Positions 1 through 11,972 are shown, numbered from the stretch's first letter. The stretch is 64,000 nt of DNA from Proteromonas lacertae (GCA_002245135.1 NGBS01000885.1:1-64000); one strand, 5' to 3'. Notes: generated by a model not told the origin, from the sequence alone. Made by a program: numbers and translations.

Positions 1-332
1 AGCTGCAGCGATAAATTTACAACCATCAGCTACAGAACCACCACCTACAGCTAATAAAAAGCATTTATCTACACCAATTTTTTTATTCTATTTACACATT
101 TCATTAAAGTGTCAAAGTCTGGATTTGCTTCGATTCCACCAAAATCTTCCACTGTTCTCTTTCCTAACGCTTTTTTAACTGCATCATATGTTCCAAATTT
201 TTTTATACTACCTCCACCATAACATAAGATAAAATGTTTATCTTCTGGTAAGTATTGAGGTAATTCTTTTATGGTGTCTTTACCAAACAGGATTCTAGTT
301 GTATTTTGGAAGTTGAAGTTACCGATTGGCAT
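1..332 (-). pseudogene. Iron ADH, array copy 0, partial and frameshifted
   Basis: This is the 5' part of the alcohol dehydrogenase gene, from ATG at 332 to the window edge. It matches the intact copies except for one base missing in a T-rich stretch near 80, which breaks the frame after about 84 codons. The break lies at the window edge and could be an assembly error. If real, this copy encodes only an N-terminal fragment without the metal-binding domain. Confidence 0.8.
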
Positions 333-660
333 TTGGTTACTGATTAAAGACTAAAGAAAAATGAAAAGATTTTTAAAATGAAGTGTTTTTTGTAAAGTAA
401 TGTGTTTTTCAAGATTGTTTAAATGGTATATTTGTAACGAAATGGATAATTTAATGTTATTAATAAGATTTAAAAATGAAAAATATTAATGAATATAAAA
501 CATAAGTTCAAAAGTCATCAAATTTAAAGAATTTATAAAATTATTTAAACAATAATATGAAATTATTCTTAAAAAAGTAGATTTTACTCTTCTTATTTTA
601 TTTTATTTTATACATTAACAATAAAAATTAAGCAACATATAATTCAGTTAATTCAATATT

Positions 661-1834
661 TTAATAACAATTATTGTAAATTACTTCCATTTCATCACCA
701 CCAATATCTCCATGTTCACCAATTTCGTTCCTTCTTTTCGGAATCGATCACAAACTTCTTTTATCCAACTTTTATCTTGACTACATTTACATTCACTTAT
801 TCGAGTTGGAACTTTCATTATATCATGATAGAAATGTTCTATTGCTTTGATTGTCTCTCTCGCTGCACATAATTTATCACTATTCTTTATTCCAAATACA
901 GCTTCACCTAACATTGCTAACTTTTCTTTCTTTTGTTCAATCTTATATTCAAATAATCGAGGTTGAACAATTGCCAATGTTACACCATGATCTAATCCTA
1001 AATTCGCTGTTATTTCATGACCAATATAATGTGTTGACCAATCAACTGGCACACCTAATGGTAATAAACCATATAACGCTTGATTCGCTGCCCATTCTAC
1101 ATTCGCACGAGCTGTATAGTTTTCTCTTTCTTTCATTACTATTTCACCATTCTTTATTAAAGCTTTCATTAATCCTTCACAATATCGATCTTGACAATCA
1201 GCATCACATGGCCATGTCACATATTGTTCACAAACATGAACAAAGGCATCTACTACACATTCGCTGTTTGATTATCAGGTAAAGTATAAGATAAAACAGG
1301 ATCTAATACACTCACTACTGGCAATAATTCATGATGTTGAAGGGCTACTTTTCGATGTAGTTTTCGTCTAGATATTACACCTCCTTCATCACTTTCACTT
1401 CCAGTGGCTGGTAAAGTCAACACTACAGAGATTGGAACTGCTTTACTAATTGGAGCATGCTTCAATAATAAATCTTCCCAAGGATCACCTTCGAAATAAG
1501 AAGCTGCAGCGATAAATTTACAACCATCAGCTACAGAACCACCACCTACAGCTAATAAAAAGCATTTATCTACACCAATTTCTTTTATTCTATTTACACA
1601 TTTCATTAAAGTGTCAAAGTCTGGATTTGCTTCGATTCCACCAAAATCTTCCACTGTTCTCTTTCCTAACGCTTTTTTAACTGCATCATATGTTCCAAAT
1701 TTTTTTATACTACCTCCACCATAACATAAGATAAAATGTTTATCTTCTGGTAAGTATTGAGGTAATTCTTTTATGGTGTCTTTACCAAACAGGATTCTAG
1801 TTGTATTTTGGAAGTTGAAGTTACCGATTGGCAT
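661..1834 (-). pseudogene. Iron ADH, array copy 1, two frameshifts
   Basis: This copy is 1,174 bp against 1,176 bp in the intact units. Two single C bases are missing: one near 720 (the intact copies have three C here, this one two) and one near 1258. The reading frame is split into a 193-codon N-terminal part and a C-terminal part with an altered end. All other bases I compared match the intact copies. It is either a recently damaged gene or a consensus error in a poorly polished part of a repeat. Confidence 0.8.
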
Positions 1835-2160
1835 TTGGTTACTGATTAAAGACTAAAGAAAAATGAAAAGATTTTTAAAATGAAGTGTTTTTTGTAAAGT
1901 AATGTGTTTTTCAAGATTGTTTAAATGGTATATTGTAACGAAATGGATAATTTAATGTTATTAATAAGATTTAAAAATGAAAAATATTAATGAATATAAA
2001 ACATAAGTTCAAAAGTCATCAAATTTAAAGAATTTATAAATTATTTAAACAATAATATGAAATTATTCTTAAAAAAGTAGATTTTACTCTTCTTATTTTA
2101 TTTTATTTTATACATTAACAATAAAAATTAAGCAACATATAATTCAGTTAATTCAATATT

Positions 2161-3336
2161 TTAATAACAATTATTGTAAATTACTTCCATTTCATCACCA
2201 CCAATATCTCCATGTTCACCCAATTTCGTTCCTTCTTTTCGGAATCGATCACAAACTTCTTTTATCCAACTTTTATCTTGACTACATTTACATTCACTTA
2301 TTCGAGTTGGAACTTTCATTATATCATGATAGAAATGTTCTATTGCTTTGATTGTCTCTCTCGCTGCACATAATTTATCACTATTCTTTATTCCAAATAC
2401 AGCTTCACCTAACATTGCTAACTTTTCTTTCTTTTGTTCAATCTTATATTCAAATAATCGAGGTTGAACAATTGCCAATGTTACACCATGATCTAATCCT
2501 AAATTCGCTGTTATTTCATGACCAATATAATGTGTTGACCAATCAACTGGCACACCTAATGGTAATAAACCATATAACGCTTGATTCGCTGCCCATTCTA
2601 CATTCGCACGAGCTGTATAGTTTTCTCTTTCTTTCATTACTATTTCACCATTCTTTATTAAAGCTTTCATTAATCCTTCACAATATCGATCTTGACAATC
2701 AGCATCACATGGCCATGTCACATATTGTTCACAAACATGAACAAAGGCATCTACTACACCATTCGCTGTTTGATTATCAGGTAAAGTATAAGATAAAACA
2801 GGATCTAATACACTCACTACTGGCAATAATTCATGATGTTGAAGGGCTACTTTTCGATGTAGTTTTCGTCTAGATATTACACCTCCTTCATCACTTTCAC
2901 TTCCAGTGGCTGGTAAAGTCAACACTACAGAGATTGGAACTGCTTTACTAATTGGAGCATGCTTCAATAATAAATCTTCCCAAGGATCACCTTCGAAATA
3001 AGAAGCTGCAGCGATAAATTTACAACCATCAGCTACAGAACCACCACCTACAGCTAATAAAAAGCATTTATCTACACCAATTTCTTTTATTCTATTTACA
3101 CATTTCATTAAAGTGTCAAAGTCTGGATTTGCTTCGATTCCACCAAAATCTTCCACTGTTCTCTTTCCTAACGCTTTTTTAACTGCATCATATGTTCCAA
3201 ATTTTTTTATACTACCTCCACCATAACATAAGATAAAATGTTTATCTTCTGGTAAGTATTGAGGTAATTCTTTTATGGTGTCTTTACCAAACAGGATTCT
3301 AGTTGTATTTTGGAAGTTGAAGTTACCGATTGGCAT
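2161..3336 (-). CDS. Iron-containing alcohol dehydrogenase (array copy 2)
   Basis: A 391-residue group III iron-dependent alcohol dehydrogenase of the NADPH-preferring YqhD/BdhA type, expected to reduce aldehydes such as acetaldehyde or butanal in the cytosol. The nucleotide-binding half has a Gly-rich CYGGGS segment near residues 37-42 and LAVGGGSVADG near 94-104. The metal ligands expected for the family are all present: Asp196 and His200 in the VVDAFVH segment, His269 (DWSTH) and His283 (LGLDHG). Length is normal for the family. There is no intron, unlike most neighbours, and no targeting sequence. The protein matches copies 3-5 and the dispersed copy at 11973-13148. An intronless bacterial-type enzyme suggests lateral acquisition, which is inference. 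The start is the ATG common to all copies. Confidence 0.95.
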   Translation of the reverse strand: MPIGNFNFQNTTRILFGKDTIKELPQYLPEDKHFILCYGGGSIKKFGTYDAVKKALGKRTVEDFGGIEANPDFDTLMKCVNRIKEIGVDKCFLLAVGGGSVADGCKFIAAASYFEGDPWEDLLLKHAPISKAVPISVVLTLPATGSESDEGGVISRRKLHRKVALQHHELLPVVSVLDPVLSYTLPDNQTANGVVDAFVHVCEQYVTWPCDADCQDRYCEGLMKALIKNGEIVMKERENYTARANVEWAANQALYGLLPLGVPVDWSTHYIGHEITANLGLDHGVTLAIVQPRLFEYKIEQKKEKLAMLGEAVFGIKNSDKLCAARETIKAIEHFYHDIMKVPTRISECKCSQDKSWIKEVCDRFRKEGTKLGEHGDIGGDEMEVIYNNCY

Positions 3337-3664
3337 TTGGTTACTGATTAAAGACTAAAGAAAAATGAAAAGATTTTTAAAATGAAGTGTTTTTTGTAAA
3401 GTAATGTGTTTTTCAAGATTGTTTAAATGGTATATTTGTAACGAAATGGATAATTTAATGTTATTAATAAGATTTAAAAATGAAAAATATTAATGAATAT
3501 AAAACATAAGTTCAAAAGTCATCAAATTTAAAGAATTTATAAAATTATTTAAACAATAATATGAAATTATTCTTAAAAAAGTAGATTTTACTCTTCTTAT
3601 TTTATTTTATTTTATACATTAACAATAAAAATTAAGCAACATATAATTCAGTTAATTCAATATT

Positions 3665-4840
3665 TTAATAACAATTATTGTAAATTACTTCCATTTCATC
3701 ACCACCAATATCTCCATGTTCACCCAATTTCGTTCCTTCTTTTCGGAATCGATCACAAACTTCTTTTATCCAACTTTTATCTTGACTACATTTACATTCA
3801 CTTATTCGAGTTGGAACTTTCATTATATCATGATAGAAATGTTCTATTGCTTTGATTGTCTCTCTCGCTGCACATAATTTATCACTATTCTTTATTCCAA
3901 ATACAGCTTCACCTAACATTGCTAACTTTTCTTTCTTTTGTTCAATCTTATATTCAAATAATCGAGGTTGAACAATTGCCAATGTTACACCATGATCTAA
4001 TCCTAAATTCGCTGTTATTTCATGACCAATATAATGTGTTGACCAATCAACTGGCACACCTAATGGTAATAAACCATATAACGCTTGATTCGCTGCCCAT
4101 TCTACATTCGCACGAGCTGTATAGTTTTCTCTTTCTTTCATTACTATTTCACCATTCTTTATTAAAGCTTTCATTAATCCTTCACAATATCGATCTTGAC
4201 AATCAGCATCACATGGCCATGTCACATATTGTTCACAAACATGAACAAAGGCATCTACTACACCATTCGCTGTTTGATTATCAGGTAAAGTATAAGATAA
4301 AACAGGATCTAATACACTCACTACTGGCAATAATTCATGATGTTGAAGGGCTACTTTTCGATGTAGTTTTCGTCTAGATATTACACCTCCTTCATCACTT
4401 TCACTTCCAGTGGCTGGTAAAGTCAACACTACAGAGATTGGAACTGCTTTACTAATTGGAGCATGCTTCAATAATAAATCTTCCCAAGGATCACCTTCGA
4501 AATAAGAAGCTGCAGCGATAAATTTACAACCATCAGCTACAGAACCACCACCTACAGCTAATAAAAAGCATTTATCTACACCAATTTCTTTTATTCTATT
4601 TACACATTTCATTAAAGTGTCAAAGTCTGGATTTGCTTCGATTCCACCAAAATCTTCCACTGTTCTCTTTCCTAACGCTTTTTTAACTGCATCATATGTT
4701 CCAAATTTTTTTATACTACCTCCACCATAACATAAGATAAAATGTTTATCTTCTGGTAAGTATTGAGGTAATTCTTTTATGGTGTCTTTACCAAACAGGA
4801 TTCTAGTTGTATTTTGGAAGTTGAAGTTACCGATTGGCAT
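3665..4840 (-). CDS. Iron-containing alcohol dehydrogenase (array copy 3)
   Basis: Intact 391-codon copy with a protein identical to copy 2, including all four metal ligands (Asp196, His200, His269, His283) and both glycine-rich cofactor motifs. It sits head-to-tail with its neighbours, with 328 bp between the stop of one copy and the start of the next. Each copy therefore carries its own upstream region, and the array probably acts as a dosage amplifier. No copy-specific base changes were seen by eye. Confidence 0.95.
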   Translation of the reverse strand: MPIGNFNFQNTTRILFGKDTIKELPQYLPEDKHFILCYGGGSIKKFGTYDAVKKALGKRTVEDFGGIEANPDFDTLMKCVNRIKEIGVDKCFLLAVGGGSVADGCKFIAAASYFEGDPWEDLLLKHAPISKAVPISVVLTLPATGSESDEGGVISRRKLHRKVALQHHELLPVVSVLDPVLSYTLPDNQTANGVVDAFVHVCEQYVTWPCDADCQDRYCEGLMKALIKNGEIVMKERENYTARANVEWAANQALYGLLPLGVPVDWSTHYIGHEITANLGLDHGVTLAIVQPRLFEYKIEQKKEKLAMLGEAVFGIKNSDKLCAARETIKAIEHFYHDIMKVPTRISECKCSQDKSWIKEVCDRFRKEGTKLGEHGDIGGDEMEVIYNNCY

Positions 4841-5168
4841 TTGGTTACTGATTAAAGACTAAAGAAAAATGAAAAGATTTTTAAAATGAAGTGTTTTTTG
4901 TAAAGTAATGTGTTTTTCAAGATTGTTTAAATGGTATATTTGTAACGAAATGGATAATTTAATGTTATTAATAAGATTTAAAAATGAAAAATATTAATGA
5001 ATATAAAACATAAGTTCAAAAGTCATCAAATTTAAAGAATTTATAAAATTATTTAAACAATAATATGAAATTATTCTTAAAAAAGTAGATTTTACTCTTC
5101 TTATTTTATTTTATTTTATACATTAACAATAAAAATTAAGCAACATATAATTCAGTTAATTCAATATT

Positions 5169-6344
5169 TTAATAACAATTATTGTAAATTACTTCCATTT
5201 CATCACCACCAATATCTCCATGTTCACCCAATTTCGTTCCTTCTTTTCGGAATCGATCACAAACTTCTTTTATCCAACTTTTATCTTGACTACATTTACA
5301 TTCACTTATTCGAGTTGGAACTTTCATTATATCATGATAGAAATGTTCTATTGCTTTGATTGTCTCTCTCGCTGCACATAATTTATCACTATTCTTTATT
5401 CCAAATACAGCTTCACCTAACATTGCTAACTTTTCTTTCTTTTGTTCAATCTTATATTCAAATAATCGAGGTTGAACAATTGCCAATGTTACACCATGAT
5501 CTAATCCTAAATTCGCTGTTATTTCATGACCAATATAATGTGTTGACCAATCAACTGGCACACCTAATGGTAATAAACCATATAACGCTTGATTCGCTGC
5601 CCATTCTACATTCGCACGAGCTGTATAGTTTTCTCTTTCTTTCATTACTATTTCACCATTCTTTATTAAAGCTTTCATTAATCCTTCACAATATCGATCT
5701 TGACAATCAGCATCACATGGCCATGTCACATATTGTTCACAAACATGAACAAAGGCATCTACTACACCATTCGCTGTTTGATTATCAGGTAAAGTATAAG
5801 ATAAAACAGGATCTAATACACTCACTACTGGCAATAATTCATGATGTTGAAGGGCTACTTTTCGATGTAGTTTTCGTCTAGATATTACACCTCCTTCATC
5901 ACTTTCACTTCCAGTGGCTGGTAAAGTCAACACTACAGAGATTGGAACTGCTTTACTAATTGGAGCATGCTTCAATAATAAATCTTCCCAAGGATCACCT
6001 TCGAAATAAGAAGCTGCAGCGATAAATTTACAACCATCAGCTACAGAACCACCACCTACAGCTAATAAAAAGCATTTATCTACACCAATTTCTTTTATTC
6101 TATTTACACATTTCATTAAAGTGTCAAAGTCTGGATTTGCTTCGATTCCACCAAAATCTTCCACTGTTCTCTTTCCTAACGCTTTTTTAACTGCATCATA
6201 TGTTCCAAATTTTTTTATACTACCTCCACCATAACATAAGATAAAATGTTTATCTTCTGGTAAGTATTGAGGTAATTCTTTTATGGTGTCTTTACCAAAC
6301 AGGATTCTAGTTGTATTTTGGAAGTTGAAGTTACCGATTGGCAT
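5169..6344 (-). CDS. Iron-containing alcohol dehydrogenase (array copy 4)
   Basis: Intact 391-codon copy with the same protein as copies 2, 3 and 5. Spacer and coding sequence repeat the neighbouring units exactly as far as I compared them. The function is aldehyde/alcohol interconversion with an active-site metal, usually iron or zinc, and NADP(H). Confidence 0.95.
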   Translation of the reverse strand: MPIGNFNFQNTTRILFGKDTIKELPQYLPEDKHFILCYGGGSIKKFGTYDAVKKALGKRTVEDFGGIEANPDFDTLMKCVNRIKEIGVDKCFLLAVGGGSVADGCKFIAAASYFEGDPWEDLLLKHAPISKAVPISVVLTLPATGSESDEGGVISRRKLHRKVALQHHELLPVVSVLDPVLSYTLPDNQTANGVVDAFVHVCEQYVTWPCDADCQDRYCEGLMKALIKNGEIVMKERENYTARANVEWAANQALYGLLPLGVPVDWSTHYIGHEITANLGLDHGVTLAIVQPRLFEYKIEQKKEKLAMLGEAVFGIKNSDKLCAARETIKAIEHFYHDIMKVPTRISECKCSQDKSWIKEVCDRFRKEGTKLGEHGDIGGDEMEVIYNNCY

Positions 6345-6672
6345 TTGGTTACTGATTAAAGACTAAAGAAAAATGAAAAGATTTTTAAAATGAAGTGTTT
6401 TTTGTAAAGTAATGTGTTTTTCAAGATTGTTTAAATGGTATATTTGTAACGAAATGGATAATTTAATGTTATTAATAAGATTTAAAAATGAAAAATATTA
6501 ATGAATATAAAACATAAGTTCAAAAGTCATCAAATTTAAAGAATTTATAAAATTATTTAAACAATAATATGAAATTATTCTTAAAAAAGTAGATTTTACT
6601 CTTCTTATTTTATTTTATTTTATACATTAACAATAAAAATTAAGCAACATATAATTCAGTTAATTCAATATT

Positions 6673-7848
6673 TTAATAACAATTATTGTAAATTACTTCC
6701 ATTTCATCACCACCAATATCTCCATGTTCACCCAATTTCGTTCCTTCTTTTCGGAATCGATCACAAACTTCTTTTATCCAACTTTTATCTTGACTACATT
6801 TACATTCACTTATTCGAGTTGGAACTTTCATTATATCATGATAGAAATGTTCTATTGCTTTGATTGTCTCTCTCGCTGCACATAATTTATCACTATTCTT
6901 TATTCCAAATACAGCTTCACCTAACATTGCTAACTTTTCTTTCTTTTGTTCAATCTTATATTCAAATAATCGAGGTTGAACAATTGCCAATGTTACACCA
7001 TGATCTAATCCTAAATTCGCTGTTATTTCATGACCAATATAATGTGTTGACCAATCAACTGGCACACCTAATGGTAATAAACCATATAACGCTTGATTCG
7101 CTGCCCATTCTACATTCGCACGAGCTGTATAGTTTTCTCTTTCTTTCATTACTATTTCACCATTCTTTATTAAAGCTTTCATTAATCCTTCACAATATCG
7201 ATCTTGACAATCAGCATCACATGGCCATGTCACATATTGTTCACAAACATGAACAAAGGCATCTACTACACCATTCGCTGTTTGATTATCAGGTAAAGTA
7301 TAAGATAAAACAGGATCTAATACACTCACTACTGGCAATAATTCATGATGTTGAAGGGCTACTTTTCGATGTAGTTTTCGTCTAGATATTACACCTCCTT
7401 CATCACTTTCACTTCCAGTGGCTGGTAAAGTCAACACTACAGAGATTGGAACTGCTTTACTAATTGGAGCATGCTTCAATAATAAATCTTCCCAAGGATC
7501 ACCTTCGAAATAAGAAGCTGCAGCGATAAATTTACAACCATCAGCTACAGAACCACCACCTACAGCTAATAAAAAGCATTTATCTACACCAATTTCTTTT
7601 ATTCTATTTACACATTTCATTAAAGTGTCAAAGTCTGGATTTGCTTCGATTCCACCAAAATCTTCCACTGTTCTCTTTCCTAACGCTTTTTTAACTGCAT
7701 CATATGTTCCAAATTTTTTTATACTACCTCCACCATAACATAAGATAAAATGTTTATCTTCTGGTAAGTATTGAGGTAATTCTTTTATGGTGTCTTTACC
7801 AAACAGGATTCTAGTTGTATTTTGGAAGTTGAAGTTACCGATTGGCAT
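6673..7848 (-). CDS. Iron-containing alcohol dehydrogenase (array copy 5)
   Basis: The rightmost array copy, 391 codons, with the same protein as copies 2-4. Its 5' flank follows the unit sequence for about 180 bp, to about 8029, then changes into sequence preceding the sorting nexin stop. If these 180 bp hold the promoter, this copy is still expressed. If regulatory elements lie further upstream, this copy alone would lack them. Confidence 0.95.
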   Translation of the reverse strand: MPIGNFNFQNTTRILFGKDTIKELPQYLPEDKHFILCYGGGSIKKFGTYDAVKKALGKRTVEDFGGIEANPDFDTLMKCVNRIKEIGVDKCFLLAVGGGSVADGCKFIAAASYFEGDPWEDLLLKHAPISKAVPISVVLTLPATGSESDEGGVISRRKLHRKVALQHHELLPVVSVLDPVLSYTLPDNQTANGVVDAFVHVCEQYVTWPCDADCQDRYCEGLMKALIKNGEIVMKERENYTARANVEWAANQALYGLLPLGVPVDWSTHYIGHEITANLGLDHGVTLAIVQPRLFEYKIEQKKEKLAMLGEAVFGIKNSDKLCAARETIKAIEHFYHDIMKVPTRISECKCSQDKSWIKEVCDRFRKEGTKLGEHGDIGGDEMEVIYNNCY

Positions 7849-8105
7849 TTGGTTACTGATTAAAGACTAAAGAAAAATGAAAAGATTTTTAAAATGAAGT
7901 GTTTTTTGTAAAGTAATGTGTTTTTCAAGATTGTTTAAATGGTATATTTGTAACGAAATGGATAATTTAATGTTATTAATAAGATTTAAAAATGAAAAAT
8001 ATTAATGAATATAAAACATAAGTTCAAAAAGTTATTAAATCCCAAACAAACAACATATAAATTGGTACCAAACGTGTTATACCATTCAAATATTATATAT
8101 ATAGT

Positions 8106-9935
8106 TTAATCTGAATCAGAACTTGAACCTGAACTTGAGTCACTCTCAGATTCACTGGATGAAGATGATTGCTTCTTCTTTCCTTTGCCTTTTCCTTTCT
8201 TCGCTGGTTTAGATGATCCTTTCTTTGGTTTCTTTGCTCTTTCCTTTTCTCTCTCTTTTTCACGTTCTTTTCGTTCTTTTTCTCGTTGTGCTAATTTTTC
8301 TTTTCTTAACTTTTCCTTCTTCTTTTCTCTCTTTTCTCTTCGCTTTCTATCTTCTTCTTTCCCTACTTCTTCTTCAGGTATTGTAATTACTTCACCAGCT
8401 TTAGTTGCATATTCTTCAGATACAGCTCCTACATCAACCTTATCAATATCAGGCTTGAGTTCTTCAAACACTTGATTAAATTTTGCATTATAATCCATTT
8501 GTACAGCTACGAAGTTAAGAATTGTCTTTCTAAACTTTACCAATCTATCACTATTGAATCTCTTTAATTCTTCCTTTACTATGTTAGTAATACCTTCAAT
8601 AGATTTAATTGCTTTTTGTACTTCCTTCTTACATCGTTTGATTTCACGATCTGATTCTCTCTTCTTACTAGATGGAGCACCAGCTGCTAATAACTTAGCA
8701 TGGTTCACTTTGGCTTTGTGTAATTCTTCTCGAGATTGTTCGATGACTTGAGCTTTATCTTCTCTTTGTTTGATTGACTTCAAAGCAGCACCACACCACA
8801 TGACATACTCTTTAAATGGCTCTAAGAATAAGACCTTTTCTTTAACAGCTCTTTCACGTTGTAAATCAGCAACTTTTCTTAAGGATTTACCTAATTTATG
8901 GAAGATTATACCAAACTTTTCATCTTCAATTTGTGATAATGCTTTGAAATCTTCAGCATAAGCTGCATAGGACATATATAACTCTTTTTGTCTTGAATTC
9001 ATTACTTCAATAGCTTTATGAACATCAGATATTTGCATAGCAGCTGTATTGATTTGTTCAACTATGGATAAGAATTCCATATCATCTTCTGTAGCACTAC
9101 TATCACTACGATTGGTTTGATTTTGTACCATTTGTACAGCTTGTTTTGTAACTGTCTTTAATCCTTTTCCAATTAATGACATTACCTTCATAGCACCATC
9201 AGCATCTAACTTTATCTTAGACTTATCTCTTTCACGACCAAATGCTGAATCACTAGCTGTTAAAAAGAATGCCAATTTCTTTGATTTTCTTAAGACATAG
9301 TGATTAGCTATGTTGTTCAAAAAGGATTCTAAACCTCTTCTACGACTTTCTACGAATTGTGGACTGAATCTTCCAATTGCCATCTTTTCTGGCATTGGTG
9401 GTACAATATAACCATAATCTTCTTTTAATAGTACTTCGTATAACCATACGAAATCACTGTACCTTCTTACTACTGAAGATGTTCCATATTGGTAGTTTGG
9501 AAGGTTTGTCTTGGTGTTGACTTTGTAGGTTACATAGGCTTTTACACCATCACCTTGCTTGGTTGGTTCTGTTACAGTAATATTCAAATAGTGTTCAGTA
9601 TCAACTACATAAGGTTCTGGGCCTTTTGTAACATCAGTTCCTTCATCGTCACTTCCTCCATTGTCATCACTTCCACTATCTTCTTCTTCTTCTGAAGAAG
9701 AACTGGCTTTCTTGTGATGAGATTTCTTAGACTTCTTTTCTGGCTATTAAATAATAATGAATGGTTTTTAAATACCTTCTTGTGAGACTTCTTGTGGGAC
9801 TTTTTCTTCTTGTCTTCTTCTGAAGAATCATCTAAATATAATAAGCATAAAAATTCGTATAATCATACCATCACTATCTTCAGAATCAGAACGACGTTTT
9901 CTATCATCATCACTATCATCAGAACTTGAACTCAT
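8106..9935 (-). CDS. SNX-BAR sorting nexin (SNX1/2 or Vps5-like)
   Basis: Endosomal coat protein: a PX domain that binds phosphoinositides followed by a BAR domain that bends membrane, as in retromer-linked SNX1/SNX2/Vps5. I place the start at ATG 9935. Removing two GTAT...TAG introns (9832-9868, 37 nt; 9744-9775, 32 nt) joins an acidic Ser/Asp/Lys-rich N terminus to the PX domain. The PX core has VVRRYSDFVWLYEVL with the RRYSDF signature and a proline-rich PPMPEK loop. A long amphipathic helical region typical of BAR follows. The C terminus is unusual: a Lys/Glu/Arg helix, then a GKGKGKKK stretch, then a Ser/Glu/Asp tail. Length is about 590 residues. The VPS15 gene further along suggests a working PI3P pathway. 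Confidence 0.88.
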
Positions 9936-10073
9936 GAGGATTTTTGCTTTTTTTATAACTCAAAAGATATTATCCTATAATTAACTATTAATTACCTTTA
10001 TTTTATGCCTCACTCAGCACAATACAATTAATACAATGTAATTCTGTATTGTATTTTTGTTTTTTTCAATTAA

Positions 10074-11767
10074 ATGACTTTAGAGGTATTTTTAAATTGT
10101 GATTTTATTTTTAAAATAGGTTGAATCAACTGATGTTATCAAATTGATACTTCAATATTTGAAAGAAAACAATCTAAATGAATCTTTTCAAGTACTAAGC
10201 AAAGAAACAAAGTATTTAGTTGTATTAATTATTATTAATAGTGTTTCAATGAACACAGTTCCAGACCATACAATTTTTCTATCGAACATCACAAAAGGAA
10301 GGTGGAATTTAGTTTTAGAGCAAATATCAAAAATGTATATACCTAAAGAAAAACTAATTTTTCTCTATGAACAAATAATATATGAAATGGTAGAATTAAG
10401 AGAAATAGACACAGCAAAAGAATTATTTTCTACACCAATAATGAAAGAACTATTAGATACAGATCAACCACGTTACTTTCACATAAATGAAATAATAGAA
10501 AATCCATTTTTTGACTCAGCAAAAGTATATGAAGGAACATCCAAAGCAAAGCGAAGAACAACAATAATAAACTTACTATCCAATGAAATATCCAGTGAAC
10601 CACCCAATAGATTAATGACAATAATAGGAGAATCATTAAAGTGGAGAAAATCAAATGGAAATTTACCTCCTAATGGTCCTTATAATTTGTTTGAAGGAAA
10701 TACAAAACAAATGACAGCTGAAGATGAAAGAATACCAAAAAGAAATGTATAAAATATAATAATATAAAATTATTTATTATTATTATATATTTATAGACAG
10801 CTTGTATTAAAGTATTACCCGAAAACCGATTTGAATGTTGCATATTCTCACCAGATGGTCAATATCTAATAACAGGAAGTAAAGATGGATTTATTGAAGT
10901 ATGGGATTATGAAACTTGCACTTTAAATACATCCTTAGAATATCAAAAGAATGATAAATTAATGAAACATGATACAACTATTTTATGTCTTTGTTATTCA
11001 AAAGATAATAAATATTTAGGTTCTGGTAGTAATGATGGTGCTTTAAAGATATGGGAAGTAAGTACAGGAAAGTGTATGAGAAAAATATTAGCCGCTCATT
11101 CTCAAGGTATAACAAGTGTTTCATTTTCAAAAGATAATTGGCAATTATTAACATCATCTTATGATACAACTGTTAGAATACATGGATTAAAATCAGGTAA
11201 AATGTTGAAAGAATTTAGAGGTCATAATTCCTATGTAAATCATGTAATTTATACGAATGATAATAAACAGATATTAAGTTGTTCGAGTGATAGTATAGTC
11301 AAAGTGTGGAATACACATACTACTGAATGTCTTTATACTTTTAGACCGATTAGTTATAATGCAGTAGCTGATACAAAAGTTAATTGCATATATCAGTTAC
11401 CTCAGAATAATAATGAATTTATTGTATGTAATAGAACAAATAATTTAGAAATATGTCGAATTAATGGTGATATTATTAGATCTATAAATAATAAAAGAGA
11501 AGAAGATAGTAAAGAAAAAACTGATTTTATAAATTGTATTATTTCACCTAAAGGTAGGTTTGTCTATTGTGTTGGTGAAAATAATCATTTGTATAGTTTT
11601 GATTATCGTTCTGGAGATTTAGAGAGTGAAATTGAAGTATTAATTAATCATTATATTATGTATAGCTTGATGAAAGTGGAGTATTGGGAATAACACATCA
11701 TCCAAATAAAAATATATTTGTTTCGTTTAGTGAGAATGGTATATTGAAGATATGGAAGGATAAATAA
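10074..11767 (+). CDS. SMU1: SMU1, spliceosomal LisH-WD40 protein
   Basis: Homologue of SMU1, which partners RED in spliceosome activation and is needed for efficient removal of short introns in animals. Five exons: 10074-10085, 10120-10211, 10242-10746, 10797-11636 and 11666-11767, with introns of 29-50 nt. The N terminus reads STDVIKLILQYLKENNLNESF, the SMU1 LisH helix pair; the CTLH-like segment and the PNRLMTIIGESLKWRK segment follow. WD40 repeats then match SMU1 closely, including FSPDGQYLITGSKDGFIEVW and RIHGLKSGKMLKEFRGH. The protein is about 510 residues, as in other species. The 12-nt first exon MTLE is inferred from splice signals and frame. SMU1 fits a genome with minute introns. 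Confidence 0.95.
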
Positions 11768-11972
11768 AGAATAATGTGTTTTATTTTTTAATTCCATTTT
11801 TTTGTGTATTTAAATATAAATATATATTTAAATTATTATGAAGCAAAAAATATCGTTACAAATATACCATTTCAAAAAATAAACAATCTTGAAACACAAG
11901 TTTACAAATTTGAATTAATTTCTATTGGTCAATTATCAATTCAAAAATCTTTCTATATTCACTCACTAACAA

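Larger units (their letters stand above)
1..8029. repeat. Tandem array of 1,504-bp iron-ADH units
   Basis: Each unit carries one 1,176-bp alcohol dehydrogenase gene on the minus strand plus a 328-bp spacer. Gene starts recur exactly 1,504 bp apart (3336, 4840, 6344, 7848). The spacers also match, apart from one-base run-length differences around the copy at 661-1834. The left end is cut by the window edge. The right end is abrupt: after about 8029 the sequence stops matching the spacer and leads into the sorting nexin gene. At least 5.3 units are present. Near-identity of coding and noncoding parts implies very recent expansion or strong homogenisation by unequal crossing-over or gene conversion. 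I see nothing else in the spacers beyond presumed promoter and 3' UTR sequence. Confidence 0.95.

Noticed and set aside
2352-2873. Long open frame antisense to each ADH copy (His/Leu-rich product)
   Set aside because: It is a shadow of the ADH codon pattern and repeats in every copy including the dispersed one. It has no recognisable domain and a composition unlike real proteins here.
1-8029. Satellite or CRISPR-like array
   Set aside because: The repeat unit is 1.5 kb and carries a full enzyme gene; there are no short repeats with unique spacers.
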